A stretch of 64,000 nucleotides of DNA from Arthrobacter sp. ISL-85 (GTDB taxonomy: Bacteria; Actinomycetota; Actinomycetes; Actinomycetales; Micrococcaceae). Location of the stretch: assembly GCF_018613675.1 (NCBI RefSeq), contig NZ_JAGGPQ010000026.1, forward strand, positions 87,209-151,208, in the 5' to 3' direction. Both the position numbers and the translations under genes were made by a program. Shown one piece after another: positions 17,806-26,678 of this stretch (positions are counted from its first letter, which is position 1; every line of letters begins with the position of its first letter). The notes beneath the pieces were generated by a model. The model had not been told where the DNA came from. It saw only the letters and a list, made by a program, of their open reading frames with translations, and did not search any database.

Positions 17806-19121
17806 AGCTGCTCCCCCTCTTTGCCGATTTCGGATTCGGCCGAATTCTTGTCCAGCAGGTCAAACCATTCGGCTGCGGTGGCCACGTCCTTGTCGCCGCG
17901 GCCGGAAAGGTTGACGATGATGATCTTGTCGGCGGCCGCTGCCGGGTCTTCCGCTGCAAGCCGCTGGCCCACCTTGATGGCTCCGGCCAGCGCGTGTGAG
18001 GACTCGATGGCAGGGATGATGCCCTCGGTGCGGCACAGGAGGCGGAAGCTCTCCATGGCTTCGCTGTCCGTGATGGGCTCGTAGCTGACCCGTCCAATGT
18101 CGGAAAGGTAGGAGTGCTCGGGGCCGACGCCGGGGTAGTCCAGGCCGGCGGAGATGGAATGGGACTCGATGGTCTGCCCGTCGTCGTCCTGCATCAGGTA
18201 GGAGCGTGCGCCGTGGAGGACGCCGGGCTTGCCCAGGGTGATGGTGGCGGCGTGCCGGCCGGTCTCGACGCCGTCGCCCCCGGCCTCGAAGCCGTAGATC
18301 TTCACGGAAGGATCGTCAAGGAACCCGTGGAAGATGCCGATGGCGTTGGAGCCGCCTCCGATGCATGCGCAAACGGCGTCCGGGAGGCGGCCCTCCTGCT
18401 CGAGGATCTGGGCGCGGGCTTCCTCGCCAATGACCTCGTGGAAGTACCGGACCATGGCCGGGAACGGGTGGGCGCCGGCCGCGGTCCCCAGCAGGTAGTG
18501 CGTGTTGGCAACGTTGGCCACCCAGTCCCGGAGGGCGTCGTTGATGGCGTCCTTGAGTGTCTGTGACCCGCTGGTCACGGGCACCACCTTGGCGCCCAGG
18601 AGTTCCATGCGGGCGACGTTCAACGCCTGGCGGCGGCAGTCCTCCGCACCCATGTAGACCACGCATTCCAGGCCCATCAGGGCCGCAGCGGTGGCGCTGG
18701 CTACGCCGTGCTGGCCGGCTCCTGTTTCTGCGATGATGCGGGTCTTGCCCATGCGCTTGGCGAGCAGCGCCTGGCCCAGGACGTTGTTGATCTTGTGCGA
18801 CCCGGTGTGGTTGAGGTCCTCGCGTTTGAGGAAGACCCGCACTCCCCCGGCGTGCTGGGAGAACCGCTTTGCTTCGGTCAGCAGGGAGGGACGGCCGGAG
18901 TAGTTCTTGTTCAGGTCGGCGATCTGCGCCCGGAAATCGGGATCGTCCTTGGCCTTGTTGAAGGTCTCTTCAAGTTCGTCCAGGGCGGCGATGAGGGACT
19001 CGGGCATCCATCGCCCGCCGTAGTTGCCGAAGTACGGCCCCGGGGCGTGGCGGAGGGATCCCCCCTGCAGGAATGCTTCCGCGGTGTTGTTGTCAGCGTT
19101 TCCTGAGGGTGCGTCAGCCAT
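17802..19121 (-). CDS. trpB: Tryptophan synthase beta subunit
   Basis: Condenses indole with serine to tryptophan using pyridoxal phosphate. The 439-aa protein has the PLP lysine in NHTGSHKINN, AETGAGQHGVA, and the phosphate-binding loop CIGGGSNAIG. The N-terminal 30 residues are a variable extension before PYFGNYGGRWMPE. It is preceded by a 123-base gap after trpC, containing short GC-rich hairpins but no clear terminator, and overlaps trpA by 4 bases. Confidence 0.97.
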   Translation of the reverse strand: MADAPSGNADNNTAEAFLQGGSLRHAPGPYFGNYGGRWMPESLIAALDELEETFNKAKDDPDFRAQIADLNKNYSGRPSLLTEAKRFSQHAGGVRVFLKREDLNHTGSHKINNVLGQALLAKRMGKTRIIAETGAGQHGVASATAAALMGLECVVYMGAEDCRRQALNVARMELLGAKVVPVTSGSQTLKDAINDALRDWVANVANTHYLLGTAAGAHPFPAMVRYFHEVIGEEARAQILEQEGRLPDAVCACIGGGSNAIGIFHGFLDDPSVKIYGFEAGGDGVETGRHAATITLGKPGVLHGARSYLMQDDDGQTIESHSISAGLDYPGVGPEHSYLSDIGRVSYEPITDSEAMESFRLLCRTEGIIPAIESSHALAGAIKVGQRLAAEDPAAAADKIIIVNLSGRGDKDVATAAEWFDLLDKNSAESEIGKEGEQL

Positions 19122-19244
19122 CAGTCCTGTCCTGTTCGATCGAATTGGTCAAAGATGTGCAGCTCCGGCGGGAGGCCGGAAAGGTATGCCCATCCTGCAG
19201 GGCCAAAGGTTCCCGGCCCCGCAGGACAAATGTGGTGCCGTGCC

Positions 19245-20066
19245 TCAGCCGCGTGCGGCGATGGCGGCGGCACCCGCGGCAGTGAATTCGGCGATGCGTT
19301 CCCGCGGGGTGGCGTGGCTTACCAGGGCCTCGCCCACCAGTATGGCGTTCGCGCCGCTGGCGGCGTAGTGCGTGACGTCGCCGGCGTCCCGGACCCCAGA
19401 TTCGGCAACCACGAGGGCCTCTGCGGGAATGAGGCCCGCCAGTGAGGCGAAGACTGAACGATCGACGTCGAGCGTCTTCAGGTTGCGCACGTTGACGCCA
19501 ATGATCCGGGCGTTGGCCGTGACGGCCCGCTGGATTTCTTCCTCTGTGTGCGTCTCCACCAGTACGTTCATGCCGAGTTCCCGGCTGAGGGCGCTGAATT
19601 CAGTGAGCTGGGCGTCAGAGAGCGCGGCGACAATAAGGAGGATGAGGTCGGCGCCGTGGGCGCGGGCCTCCCAGATCTGGTACTCGTCGAGTGTGAAGTC
19701 CTTGCGCAGCAGCGGGACGTCGACGGCGGCGCGCACGGCGTCCAGGTCGGCCAGGGACCCGTTGAAACGGCGCTGTTCGGTGAGGACGCTGATGACGGAG
19801 GCACCGCCGTCGGCGTACTGCCGGGCGAGCGACGCCGGATCCCCGATGCTGGCGAGATCGCCCTTGGACGGGCTGCGGCGCTTGATTTCGGCGATGACTT
19901 TCAGCTGTTCCCGGGTTGGCGAGGTTCCACCAAGGGCCGCCCAGGCATCGCGGGCAGGCGCCGCGGCCTGGGCCAGGTCCTTCAGCTCAGCCAAGGAAAC
20001 GAGCCGTTTCCTGGCCTCCAGATCCTCCCTGACACCGGCGTTGATGTCATCGAGAACAGTGGCCAT
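19245..20066 (-). CDS. trpC: Indole-3-glycerol phosphate synthase
   Basis: Ring-closing decarboxylase of the tryptophan pathway. The 273-aa TIM-barrel protein contains VIAEIKRRSPSKG with the catalytic lysine, LLRKDFTLDEYQIWEARA, and GVNVRNLKTL, all characteristic. The ATG at 20066 shares one base with the stop of the preceding membrane protein gene (TGATG), so the two are coupled. Confidence 0.97.
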   Translation of the reverse strand: MATVLDDINAGVREDLEARKRLVSLAELKDLAQAAAPARDAWAALGGTSPTREQLKVIAEIKRRSPSKGDLASIGDPASLARQYADGGASVISVLTEQRRFNGSLADLDAVRAAVDVPLLRKDFTLDEYQIWEARAHGADLILLIVAALSDAQLTEFSALSRELGMNVLVETHTEEEIQRAVTANARIIGVNVRNLKTLDVDRSVFASLAGLIPAEALVVAESGVRDAGDVTHYAASGANAILVGEALVSHATPRERIAEFTAAGAAAIAARG

Positions 20067-20353
20067 CAGTGGCCGGAGTTCTTCAGCTTGCTGCCCTCGA
20101 CGCCGTAGCCTGCCTTGCGCATGACGTAACCGAGGATCAGGCCGATCACCATGACAACGGCGCCGCCGATGAAGATGGGGGTGCTGGCGATGACGAAGGC
20201 GATGGCTGCGATGAGTGCGCCTACGAGCATGACGATCACGCAGGTCCAGGCGGCCGGGCTGTTGCCGTGGCCCAGTTCCTGGCTGTGGTCAATGGCGCCG
20301 GGGGCCACCGTGCGGCTGCCTGACTTGGAAACGGACGCAGGTGCTTTGCTCAT
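20066..20353 (-). CDS. HGxxPAAW-motif small membrane protein
   Basis: A 95-aa protein with two transmembrane segments (about 37-58 and 62-82) and the motif HGNSPAAW just before the first, which defines a family seen in actinobacterial trp loci. Its biochemical role is unknown; the constant place between the Trp-associated membrane protein and trpC suggests a link to tryptophan synthesis or its membrane organisation. The start codon is preceded by GGAG with good spacing. Confidence 0.85.
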   Translation of the reverse strand: MSKAPASVSKSGSRTVAPGAIDHSQELGHGNSPAAWTCVIVMLVGALIAAIAFVIASTPIFIGGAVVMVIGLILGYVMRKAGYGVEGSKLKNSGH

Positions 20354-20458
20354 GGAAAATCTCCTCAGGATGGATACTGCTTACATTCTGCCATTTTTTG
20401 GCCGCCGCCCGCGTACCGCCGGGCTCGACGCCCAGGCCCTTGCAGGCGGCCGCTGGCC

Positions 20459-21136
20459 TTAGGTGGGGTCCTCGCCGCGGGAAAGCCGGTCCCAGCTGTC
20501 GATCTCGTCCACGGGCCCTGCCGCTGCAACGGTCCCCGCGGCCCCGGCTGCGTCATACTTGGTGCGCGTCTTCCAGTAACGGGACGCGGGCAGGATCACC
20601 AGGGCTGCCAGCGCGAGCAGGCAGCCGGCGACGACGGCGAGCACCGGGAAGGGGGTAAGTTCAACGTGCGCCTGGCTTCCGGAAATACCCGTGGCACCTG
20701 CGATCGTTCCCTGCGCGGCCGCAAGCGGGTCCGCCAGTACAGTTGCTGCAGCCGCGACCACACCGGCCGAGGCAAGAGCGATGATGGCGGTGATGACCCA
20801 GCGTGCGATCCTGCCCGCAATGGCGGCCGCGAGTCCGCCGGCAAGGGCCACCAGGGCCAGGGCCGTAACAGTGGTGGCGGCCTTGCTGCCCTGCACCTGG
20901 ATGGCGCTTTGCGTGGCGGCGGCCTGGCCCACCTGGTTGGGGTCCAGGGTGGCGGTGATCCAGGTCTGGGTGGTGGTGCCGAAGGCGGCCAGGGCAAGGA
21001 GGGTGATCAGCAGCACCAGCGTGGACTTGCGCGCCCACACCGGGGTCCGGCTCTTCCCCGCCTTGCGCGCCTTGGCCGCATTGCCGGCCGTGCCTGCGGT
21101 GCCTGCCGGGTCCGCCGTTGCTCCGGAACCAGGCAT
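20459..21136 (-). CDS. Trp biosynthesis-associated membrane protein
   Basis: A 225-aa protein of the Trp_oprn_chp family. After a basic N-terminus (KARKAGKSRTPVWARK) come about four hydrophobic segments (38-58, 92-112, 116-136, 165-185), and the C-terminus is acidic and ends near SWDRLSRGEDPT, a typical tail for the family. Function is not established; it always accompanies trpE/trpC in Actinobacteria. Its ATG overlaps the trpE stop by one base (TGATG). Confidence 0.88.
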   Translation of the reverse strand: MPGSGATADPAGTAGTAGNAAKARKAGKSRTPVWARKSTLVLLITLLALAAFGTTTQTWITATLDPNQVGQAAATQSAIQVQGSKAATTVTALALVALAGGLAAAIAGRIARWVITAIIALASAGVVAAAATVLADPLAAAQGTIAGATGISGSQAHVELTPFPVLAVVAGCLLALAALVILPASRYWKTRTKYDAAGAAGTVAAAGPVDEIDSWDRLSRGEDPT

Positions 21137-22698
21137 CAGGAATCCGTCCGGCCGGGGAGGGATTCCGCGGAAATGTTGTGGAGCGATCCCGCGGTGTGCA
21201 CCGCGCGGAGCGGTGCGGCGGCCTTGTTGACGGTTTCCATCGCCTCGGTGGGATTCACCGAGTCCGCCACGATGCCGCCCCCGGCCTGGACATAGGCGCG
21301 CCCCTCCCGGATCAGCGCGGACCTGATGGCGATGGCCATGTCCATGTCGCCGGCAAAGTCGAGGTAGCCCACCACACCGCCGTAGATGCCGCGGCGGTGC
21401 GGTTCCAGTTCATCGAGGAGGCGCAGCGCCCTGGGCTTGGGGGCACCGGAGAGCGTGCCGGCCGGGAAGGTGGCCTTCAGCACGTCGTAGGCTTTGGCCT
21501 GCGGTGCCAGCCGGCCCACCACGGTGGACACCAGGTGCATGATGTGGCTGAAACGCTCCACCTCCATGAACTGGGTGACATCAACGGTGCCGGCCACGCA
21601 GACCTTGGAGAGGTCGTTGCGGGACAGGTCCACCAGCATCAAGTGCTCGGCGCGCTCTTTCTGGTCCGCCAGGAGTTCCTCGGCCAGGGCCTTGTCCGCT
21701 TCGACCGTTTTCCCGCGCGGGCGGGAGCCGGCGATGGGGTGGGTGATGACTTCCTCGCCGGTGACGGTCACCAGCGCTTCCGGGGAGGAGCCGACGATGG
21801 AGTATTCGCGGCCGTCGGCGTCGGCAAGGCTGAAAATGTACATGTAGGGGCTGGGATTCGTGTTGCGCAGCACCCGGTACACGTCCAGCGCGGACGCCTG
21901 GCACTCCATCTCGAAGCGGCGCGAGATCACCACCTGGAAGACCTCGCCGTCCACGATTGCTTCCTTGCCGCGGTCCAGGGCGGCCAGGTACTCGGCCTCG
22001 TCCCAGCGCTCCTGGACGCTGGACGCGAAGTCCAGGGCAGCAGGTGCCAGCACGGACACGGGCTGCACCACGGGAGCGCTGACCTTGGCCAGGAGTTCCT
22101 TGACCCGGGCCACGGCGTCGTGCCAGGCCTCATCCACCCGCTCCGAGCTGTTGTCGAAATTGATGGCGTTGGCGATCAGCAGGACGGTGCCGTCCACGTT
22201 GTCGTGCACGGCCATGTCAGTAACCAGGTTCAGCGCCATTTCCGGCAGCTGCAGATCGTCCTCTGGTGGGCTGACCAGCCGCTCCCAGTGCCTGACGGTT
22301 TCCCAGCCGAGGAAGCCCACCAGGCCGGAGGTGAAGGGCGGCAGTCCGTCGAACCGGTCGGTGCGCAGGGCATCGATGGCGTCGCGGATGGCGTCCACCG
22401 GGCTGCCGCTGACCGGCACGCCTGCGGGTGGTTCGCCGAGCCAGTGCGCCTGGCCGTCCTTGGTGGTCAGGGTGGCGCGGGACCTGGCGCCGATGAAGGA
22501 GTAGCGTGACCATGCTCCGCCCACGGCCGCCGATTCCATGAGGAAGGTCCCGGGCTGCCCCTGGGCCAGCTTCCGGTACAGGCCGATGGGGGTTTCGGCG
22601 TCGGCGAGGACCTTGAGCCTGACGGGAATGACGCGGCTGTGGCCGGCGAGTTCCCGGAACTCCTCGAGGCTTGGGCTGATGGTTCCGAGGTCCTGCAT
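21136..22698 (-). CDS. trpE: Anthranilate synthase component I
   Basis: Makes anthranilate from chorismate, the committed step to tryptophan. The 520-aa protein starts at ATG 22698 (MQDLGTISPSLEEF), which matches the family N-terminus; a GTG at 22746 would add 16 residues and neither has a strong ribosome binding site. It has the feedback-site region LLESA-like LMESAAVGG, and the chorismate-binding motifs ITHPIAGSRPRG, DLSRNDLSKV and TFPAGTLSGAPK. No trpG is in the window, so the amidotransferase partner must be encoded elsewhere. Confidence 0.95.
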   Translation of the reverse strand: MQDLGTISPSLEEFRELAGHSRVIPVRLKVLADAETPIGLYRKLAQGQPGTFLMESAAVGGAWSRYSFIGARSRATLTTKDGQAHWLGEPPAGVPVSGSPVDAIRDAIDALRTDRFDGLPPFTSGLVGFLGWETVRHWERLVSPPEDDLQLPEMALNLVTDMAVHDNVDGTVLLIANAINFDNSSERVDEAWHDAVARVKELLAKVSAPVVQPVSVLAPAALDFASSVQERWDEAEYLAALDRGKEAIVDGEVFQVVISRRFEMECQASALDVYRVLRNTNPSPYMYIFSLADADGREYSIVGSSPEALVTVTGEEVITHPIAGSRPRGKTVEADKALAEELLADQKERAEHLMLVDLSRNDLSKVCVAGTVDVTQFMEVERFSHIMHLVSTVVGRLAPQAKAYDVLKATFPAGTLSGAPKPRALRLLDELEPHRRGIYGGVVGYLDFAGDMDMAIAIRSALIREGRAYVQAGGGIVADSVNPTEAMETVNKAAAPLRAVHTAGSLHNISAESLPGRTDS

Positions 22699-22808
22699 GG
22701 CTGTGCTTGTCCGCCTGTTCTTCGAGAGGCCCGGCGTTGCCGGCACCTTGGATGTGCTTTGCTGGATGGCCGTCGCGGGTGGAATCGCCGGCTGGGCGGC
22801 GGTGCCGC

Positions 22809-23252
22809 TTAGCCCGCCTGGCCCGCCACCACGTCGAGTGACCTGCCATCGAAGCAGGTGCGGGTCCCCGTGTGGCAGGCGGCACCCACCTGGTCGACGC
22901 GTATAAGCAATGCGTCACCGTCACAGTCCATGGCCACGGATTTGACCCACTGGACGTGTCCGGAAGTATCCCCTTTGCGCCAGTATTCCTGGCGCGAGCG
23001 GGAGTAGAACGTCACGCGGCCGGTGGTCATCGTGCGGTTCAGGGCTTCATCGTCCATCCAGCCGAGCATGAGCACTTCATTGGTGTCGTACTGCTGCACC
23101 ACGGCAGCCACCAGCCCGGCGGCGTCGCGCTTGAGCGCAGCGGCCACTTCCTTGGGGAGCGGGCTTGCCTGCGGCGAGGATTCAGCGGCCGACGGCGGCG
23201 CCGGGGACACGGCGGATCCTGCGGCGTGGACGGGGGCTGGCTGCTCAGACAT
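22809..23252 (-). CDS. hisI: Phosphoribosyl-AMP cyclohydrolase
   Basis: Third step of histidine synthesis, opening the purine ring of PR-AMP. The 147-aa protein has a 40-residue disordered N-terminus and then the HisI core with VVQQYDTNEVLMLGWMD, the zinc/magnesium sites around AMDCDGDALLI and ACHTGTRTCF. The ATG at 23252 (MSEQPAPVH) has no Shine-Dalgarno sequence, but TAGACT sits 8-13 bases upstream, so a leaderless mRNA is likely. It heads the trp cluster, a known actinobacterial his/trp arrangement. Confidence 0.95.
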   Translation of the reverse strand: MSEQPAPVHAAGSAVSPAPPSAAESSPQASPLPKEVAAALKRDAAGLVAAVVQQYDTNEVLMLGWMDDEALNRTMTTGRVTFYSRSRQEYWRKGDTSGHVQWVKSVAMDCDGDALLIRVDQVGAACHTGTRTCFDGRSLDVVAGQAG

Positions 23253-23364
23253 CGGGTCAAGTCTAGTGCCTTCGCCCGTCCGGTCTCCTGTTGTGAACAA
23301 CGGCACGCCACCGCCCGCTGCCGTGCTGCCCAACTCCTCACCACTCGTGCTAGTTTTCCAAGTG

Positions 23365-24009
23365 ATGCATTTCGTCGAACCATCCCGAGAAGTCCTGGCC
23401 GAAACCCTGCTTGCGGCCGGCCCTGATGCGCCCACGCTGTGCAAGGGCTGGCGTACCAGGGACCTTGCCGCGCACCTTTACCTGCGCGAGCGGAAAGCCG
23501 CCGTCGGGCTTGGTTTGATCATCAAGCGCCTGGCCAAGGCGTCGGACCAGGCCACCGCCAGGCTGGCCGCCAAGCTCACCAGCAATGAGGACTACGCCCG
23601 GCTGGTGAACACCTTCCGGGCCGGCCCGCCGGCCTTCTCCCCGATGAGTATCCGGGCGCTGGACGAGAGCGCCAACCTGATCGAGTACTTTGTGCACACA
23701 GAGGACGTCCGGCGCGCCGTGGACCGGTGGGCCCCCCGCGCGCTGGACGAGGCATACTCGGAGGCGCTGTGGGACGAACTGGTCAAGCGCGCTGCCATCC
23801 TGTACCGGGGCGTGGACCTGGGCATTGTCCTCGTCCGCCCGTCCGGGCCCCGCCACGTCGCCAAGCGCGCCCCCGTTTCGGTGGCAATCGTCGGCGAGCC
23901 GGGCGAACTGCTGATGCACGCCCACGGCCGCACCCGCCACGCCCTGGTCACCTTCGAAGGCCAGCCGGACGCCGTCGCCCTCCTCCAGTCAGCGGAAGTA
24001 GGGCTCTGA
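23365..24009 (+). CDS. TIGR03085-type (mycothiol-dependent enzyme superfamily) protein
   Basis: A 214-aa protein related to the mycothiol-dependent maleylpyruvate isomerase N-terminal (DinB-like) fold: an opening helix (FVEPSREVLAETLLAAG), TLCKGWRTRDLAAHLYLRER with the metal-binding His, and IEYFVHTEDVRRA with the second His. Actual substrate unknown. It is divergent from hisI, and the 112-base space between them holds the short inverted repeat GTTGT-GA-ACAAC (23290-23301). The ATG at 23365 follows a GTG in frame and has TAGTTT about nine bases upstream, again compatible with a leaderless transcript. Confidence 0.75.
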   Translation: MHFVEPSREVLAETLLAAGPDAPTLCKGWRTRDLAAHLYLRERKAAVGLGLIIKRLAKASDQATARLAAKLTSNEDYARLVNTFRAGPPAFSPMSIRALDESANLIEYFVHTEDVRRAVDRWAPRALDEAYSEALWDELVKRAAILYRGVDLGIVLVRPSGPRHVAKRAPVSVAIVGEPGELLMHAHGRTRHALVTFEGQPDAVALLQSAEVGL

Positions 24010-24026
24010 CACACTGCGGGTGGGGA

Positions 24027-24803
24027 CTACCGAACTTCGAACCCGGCTGCCCGGATGGCGTCCTTGACCTGGGACATCATGTTGTCTGGCCCCCAGTGGA
24101 AAATCGAGGCGGCCAGGACGGCGTCCGCACCCGCGGCAACGGCAGGCGGGAAGTGTGCCGGCTCCCCCGCACCCCCAGATGCGATGATGGGGACCTTGAC
24201 GGCGGCCCGGACCAGTTTGATGAGTTCAAGGTCGAAGCCGTCCTTGGTGCCGTCGGCGTCGATCGAGTTCAGCAGGATCTCCCCCACCCCGCGGTCTGCC
24301 GCTTCCCTGGCCCACTCAATCGCGTCGATTCCGGTGCCGGTGCGGCCGCCGTGGGTCGTTACCTCAAATCCCGACGGCGTGGGCCGGGATCCCGGCCGGG
24401 TGCGGCGGGCGTCAACGGACAGGACCAGCACCTGGGAACCGAAGTGCCGGGTGATCTCATCGATGACATCGGGCCGGGCCACGGCAGCGGTATTGATGGA
24501 GGCCTTGTCCGCACCGTAGCGCAGGAGCTTGTCCACCTCGGCCACGCCGCGGACGCCGCCGCCAACAGTGAGCGGGATAAACACTTCCTCGGCCGTGCGC
24601 CGGACAACGTCGAAAGTGGTCTCCCGGTTGCCCGACGACGCGGTGACGTCAAGGAAGGTCAGTTCGTCCGCGCCGGCGTTGTCGTAGCGGTGGGCGAGCT
24701 CCACCGGGTCGCCGGCATCCCGGAGGCCCTCGAAGTTGACGCCCTTGACGACGCGTCCGGCGTCGACGTCAAGGCAGGGAATGACGCGTACAGCTACTGC
24801 CAT
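24027..24803 (-). CDS. hisF: Imidazole glycerol phosphate synthase cyclase subunit
   Basis: Makes imidazole glycerol phosphate and AICAR with HisH. The 258-aa TIM barrel begins MAVAVRVIPCLDVDAGRVVKG with catalytic Asp11-equivalent, has the two phosphate sites (VGGGVRG and ASGGAGE) and the second catalytic Asp in NSIDADGTKDGFD. Start at ATG 24803 with GGAACTCC/AGGAG-like spacing. It lies 40 bases after hisG; hisH and hisA are not in the window. Confidence 0.97.
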   Translation of the reverse strand: MAVAVRVIPCLDVDAGRVVKGVNFEGLRDAGDPVELAHRYDNAGADELTFLDVTASSGNRETTFDVVRRTAEEVFIPLTVGGGVRGVAEVDKLLRYGADKASINTAAVARPDVIDEITRHFGSQVLVLSVDARRTRPGSRPTPSGFEVTTHGGRTGTGIDAIEWAREAADRGVGEILLNSIDADGTKDGFDLELIKLVRAAVKVPIIASGGAGEPAHFPPAVAAGADAVLAASIFHWGPDNMMSQVKDAIRAAGFEVR

Positions 24804-24843
24804 GGGAACTCCTGGATATTTTGTGGTGCTGGGGTGCCGGTTA

Positions 24844-25704
24844 TCAGATACGGCAGGCGTGGATACTGCTGACCAGGATGGCGCGGGCGCCGAGGTCGTA
24901 GAGTTCATCCATGATCCGGTTGGTTTCCTTTTTGGGCACCATGGACCGGACGGCCACCCAGTCGGAATCACGCAGCGGGGAAACCGTCGGCGATTCAAGG
25001 CCGGGAGTCAGGCTTGCGGCCTTCTCCACGAGTTCCTTGCGGATGTCGTAATCCATCAGCACGTACTGGCGCGCCACAAGGACGCCCTGGAGGCGGCGGA
25101 TCAGGACTTCAATTTCCTTGGCCGTGCCATTGGCAGCTCCACCGTTTCCGATGCGCCGGATCAGGACGGCCTCGGATTTGAGGATGGGTTCGCCGAAGAT
25201 CTCCATACCGGCGGCCTTGAGGGTGTTGCCGGTTTCCACGACGTCGGCGATGGCGTCCGCGACCCCGAGGCGCACGGAGGATTCAACCGCACCATCGAGC
25301 CGGACTACTTTGGCGTTGATGCCGCGTTCTGCCAGGTAGTTGCGCAGCAGGCCGTCGTAGCTGGTGGCCAGGCGTTTTCCCTCGAGCTCGGCGGCCGAGC
25401 TGAAATCGCCCACGGGACCGGCAAAACGGAATGTGGACGCCGCGAACCCCAGCGGAAGTAACTCTTCGGCTTCCACCTCGGCGTCCAGCAGCAGGTCGCG
25501 GCCGGTGATGCCGACGTCGAGCGTTCCCCGGCCCACGTACACGGCAATGTCGCGGGGGCGGAGGAAGAAGAACTCAATGTCGTTGTCCGGGTCCACCATG
25601 ACCAGCTCGCGGCTGTCGCGCCGCTGGCGGTATCCGGCTTCGGAGAGCATGGCGGAGGCGGCTTCGGACAGGGAGCCCTTGTTGGGGACGGCTACTCGCA
25701 GCAT
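24844..25704 (-). CDS. hisG: ATP phosphoribosyltransferase (long form)
   Basis: First and feedback-controlled step of histidine synthesis. At 286 aa it is the long, hexameric form with a C-terminal ACT-like regulatory domain (about 212-286), so no HisZ is needed. The catalytic part begins MLRVAVPNKGSLSE and includes the PRPP loop around DAIADVVETGNTLKAAG. The usual order hisE-hisG-hisF is kept on the minus strand. Confidence 0.97.
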   Translation of the reverse strand: MLRVAVPNKGSLSEAASAMLSEAGYRQRRDSRELVMVDPDNDIEFFFLRPRDIAVYVGRGTLDVGITGRDLLLDAEVEAEELLPLGFAASTFRFAGPVGDFSSAAELEGKRLATSYDGLLRNYLAERGINAKVVRLDGAVESSVRLGVADAIADVVETGNTLKAAGMEIFGEPILKSEAVLIRRIGNGGAANGTAKEIEVLIRRLQGVLVARQYVLMDYDIRKELVEKAASLTPGLESPTVSPLRDSDWVAVRSMVPKKETNRIMDELYDLGARAILVSSIHACRI

Positions 25705-25788
25705 GGGAGATTCTTTCTGGGGTGAGAGGTCTTGGTTTCAGGCAGTGCAGGCCACAGGGGGCCCGGCGGCAGCGCGCCGGACCGGTGG

Positions 25789-26052
25789 CTACAGATGCTT
25801 GTAGACGTCTTCCAGGGTCAGGCCTTTGGCGAGCATCAGGACCTGCAGGTGGTACAGCAGCTGGGAGATTTCCTCGGCCGCGGCTTCATCGGATTCATAT
25901 TCGGCAGCCATCCACACTTCGGCTGCTTCCTCAACGACTTTTTTGCCGATGCCGTGAACACCGGACTCCAATTCAGCGACGGTGCGGGAGCCTTCCGGGC
26001 GGGTGGCTGCCTTCTCGCTGAGCTCAGCGAACAGCGTCTCGAAATTCTTCAC
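25789..26052 (-). CDS. hisE: Phosphoribosyl-ATP pyrophosphatase
   Basis: Second histidine step. The 87-aa all-helical MazG-like protein starts at GTG 26052 (VKNFETLFAELSEKAA), with CTGGAGG just upstream, and holds the Mg-binding EEAAEVWMAAEYES and EEISQLLYH. Length is standard. The frame is open further upstream but that part does not resemble HisE. Confidence 0.95.
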   Translation of the reverse strand: MKNFETLFAELSEKAATRPEGSRTVAELESGVHGIGKKVVEEAAEVWMAAEYESDEAAAEEISQLLYHLQVLMLAKGLTLEDVYKHL

Positions 26053-26107
26053 GCCCTCCAGCCTACTTGCTGCGGCCGCGGGGACGCTTCCCGGGCGGTT
26101 GCATGAC

Positions 26108-26139
26108 GGGCGCGATGTGATGGAATACACACCGCGCCC
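26108..26139 (-). terminator. Hairpin between ribH and hisE
   Basis: Stem GGGCGCG / CGCGCCC extended by GTG(T)G / CACA pairs, in the 104-base gap after ribH. There is no U-run on the minus strand, so it may be a weak or partial terminator, or a processing site separating rib from his expression. Confidence 0.35.
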
Positions 26140-26156
26140 GATCAGCGTGCTGCCGC

Positions 26157-26645
26157 TTAGCTCCGGTACTGCTTCAGGACGACGGCGGTGGCCAGCGCCG
26201 CGGTCACGGCCTCGTGGCCTTTGTCTTCCTTGGAGCCGGGCAGGCCGGCACGGTCCAGGCCCTGCTGTTCGTTGTCGCAGGTGAGCACGCCGAAGCCCAC
26301 GGGCACGCCGGTGGACACGCTGACGTCGGTGAGGCCCGACGTCGCGGCCTGGCAGACGTAGTCAAAGTGCGGGGTCCCGCCGCGGATCACGACGCCGAGG
26401 GCCACCACGGCGTCAAAGTGCGGGGCCAGCCGCGCGGCAGCGACGGGGAGCTCGAAGCTGCCGGGAACGCGCAGCACGGTGGGCTCGGCGATGCCGGCAT
26501 CCTTGGCAGCGCGGAGTGCGCCGTCCAGGAGCCCGTCCATGATCTGCGTGTGCCAGCTGGCTGCGATGATGGCCAGCTTCAGCTGCGAGGTCTCGGCGGG
26601 GTTGAGGGTGCTCAGGTCAATGTCGGGGGCGCCGTGTCCGCTCAT
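26157..26645 (-). CDS. ribH: 6,7-dimethyl-8-ribityllumazine synthase
   Basis: Penultimate riboflavin step, condensing 5-amino-6-ribitylaminouracil with dihydroxybutanone phosphate. The 162-aa protein shows ASWHTQIMDGL, the substrate-binding VPGSFELPVAA, and the catalytic His in VIRGGTPHFDYV. Usually forms 60-mers or pentamers. Last gene of the rib run, 33 bases after ribA. Confidence 0.97.
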   Translation of the reverse strand: MSGHGAPDIDLSTLNPAETSQLKLAIIAASWHTQIMDGLLDGALRAAKDAGIAEPTVLRVPGSFELPVAAARLAPHFDAVVALGVVIRGGTPHFDYVCQAATSGLTDVSVSTGVPVGFGVLTCDNEQQGLDRAGLPGSKEDKGHEAVTAALATAVVLKQYRS

Positions 26646-26678
26646 GGGTTTCTTCTGTTCCGTTCGTTTGTGAAGACG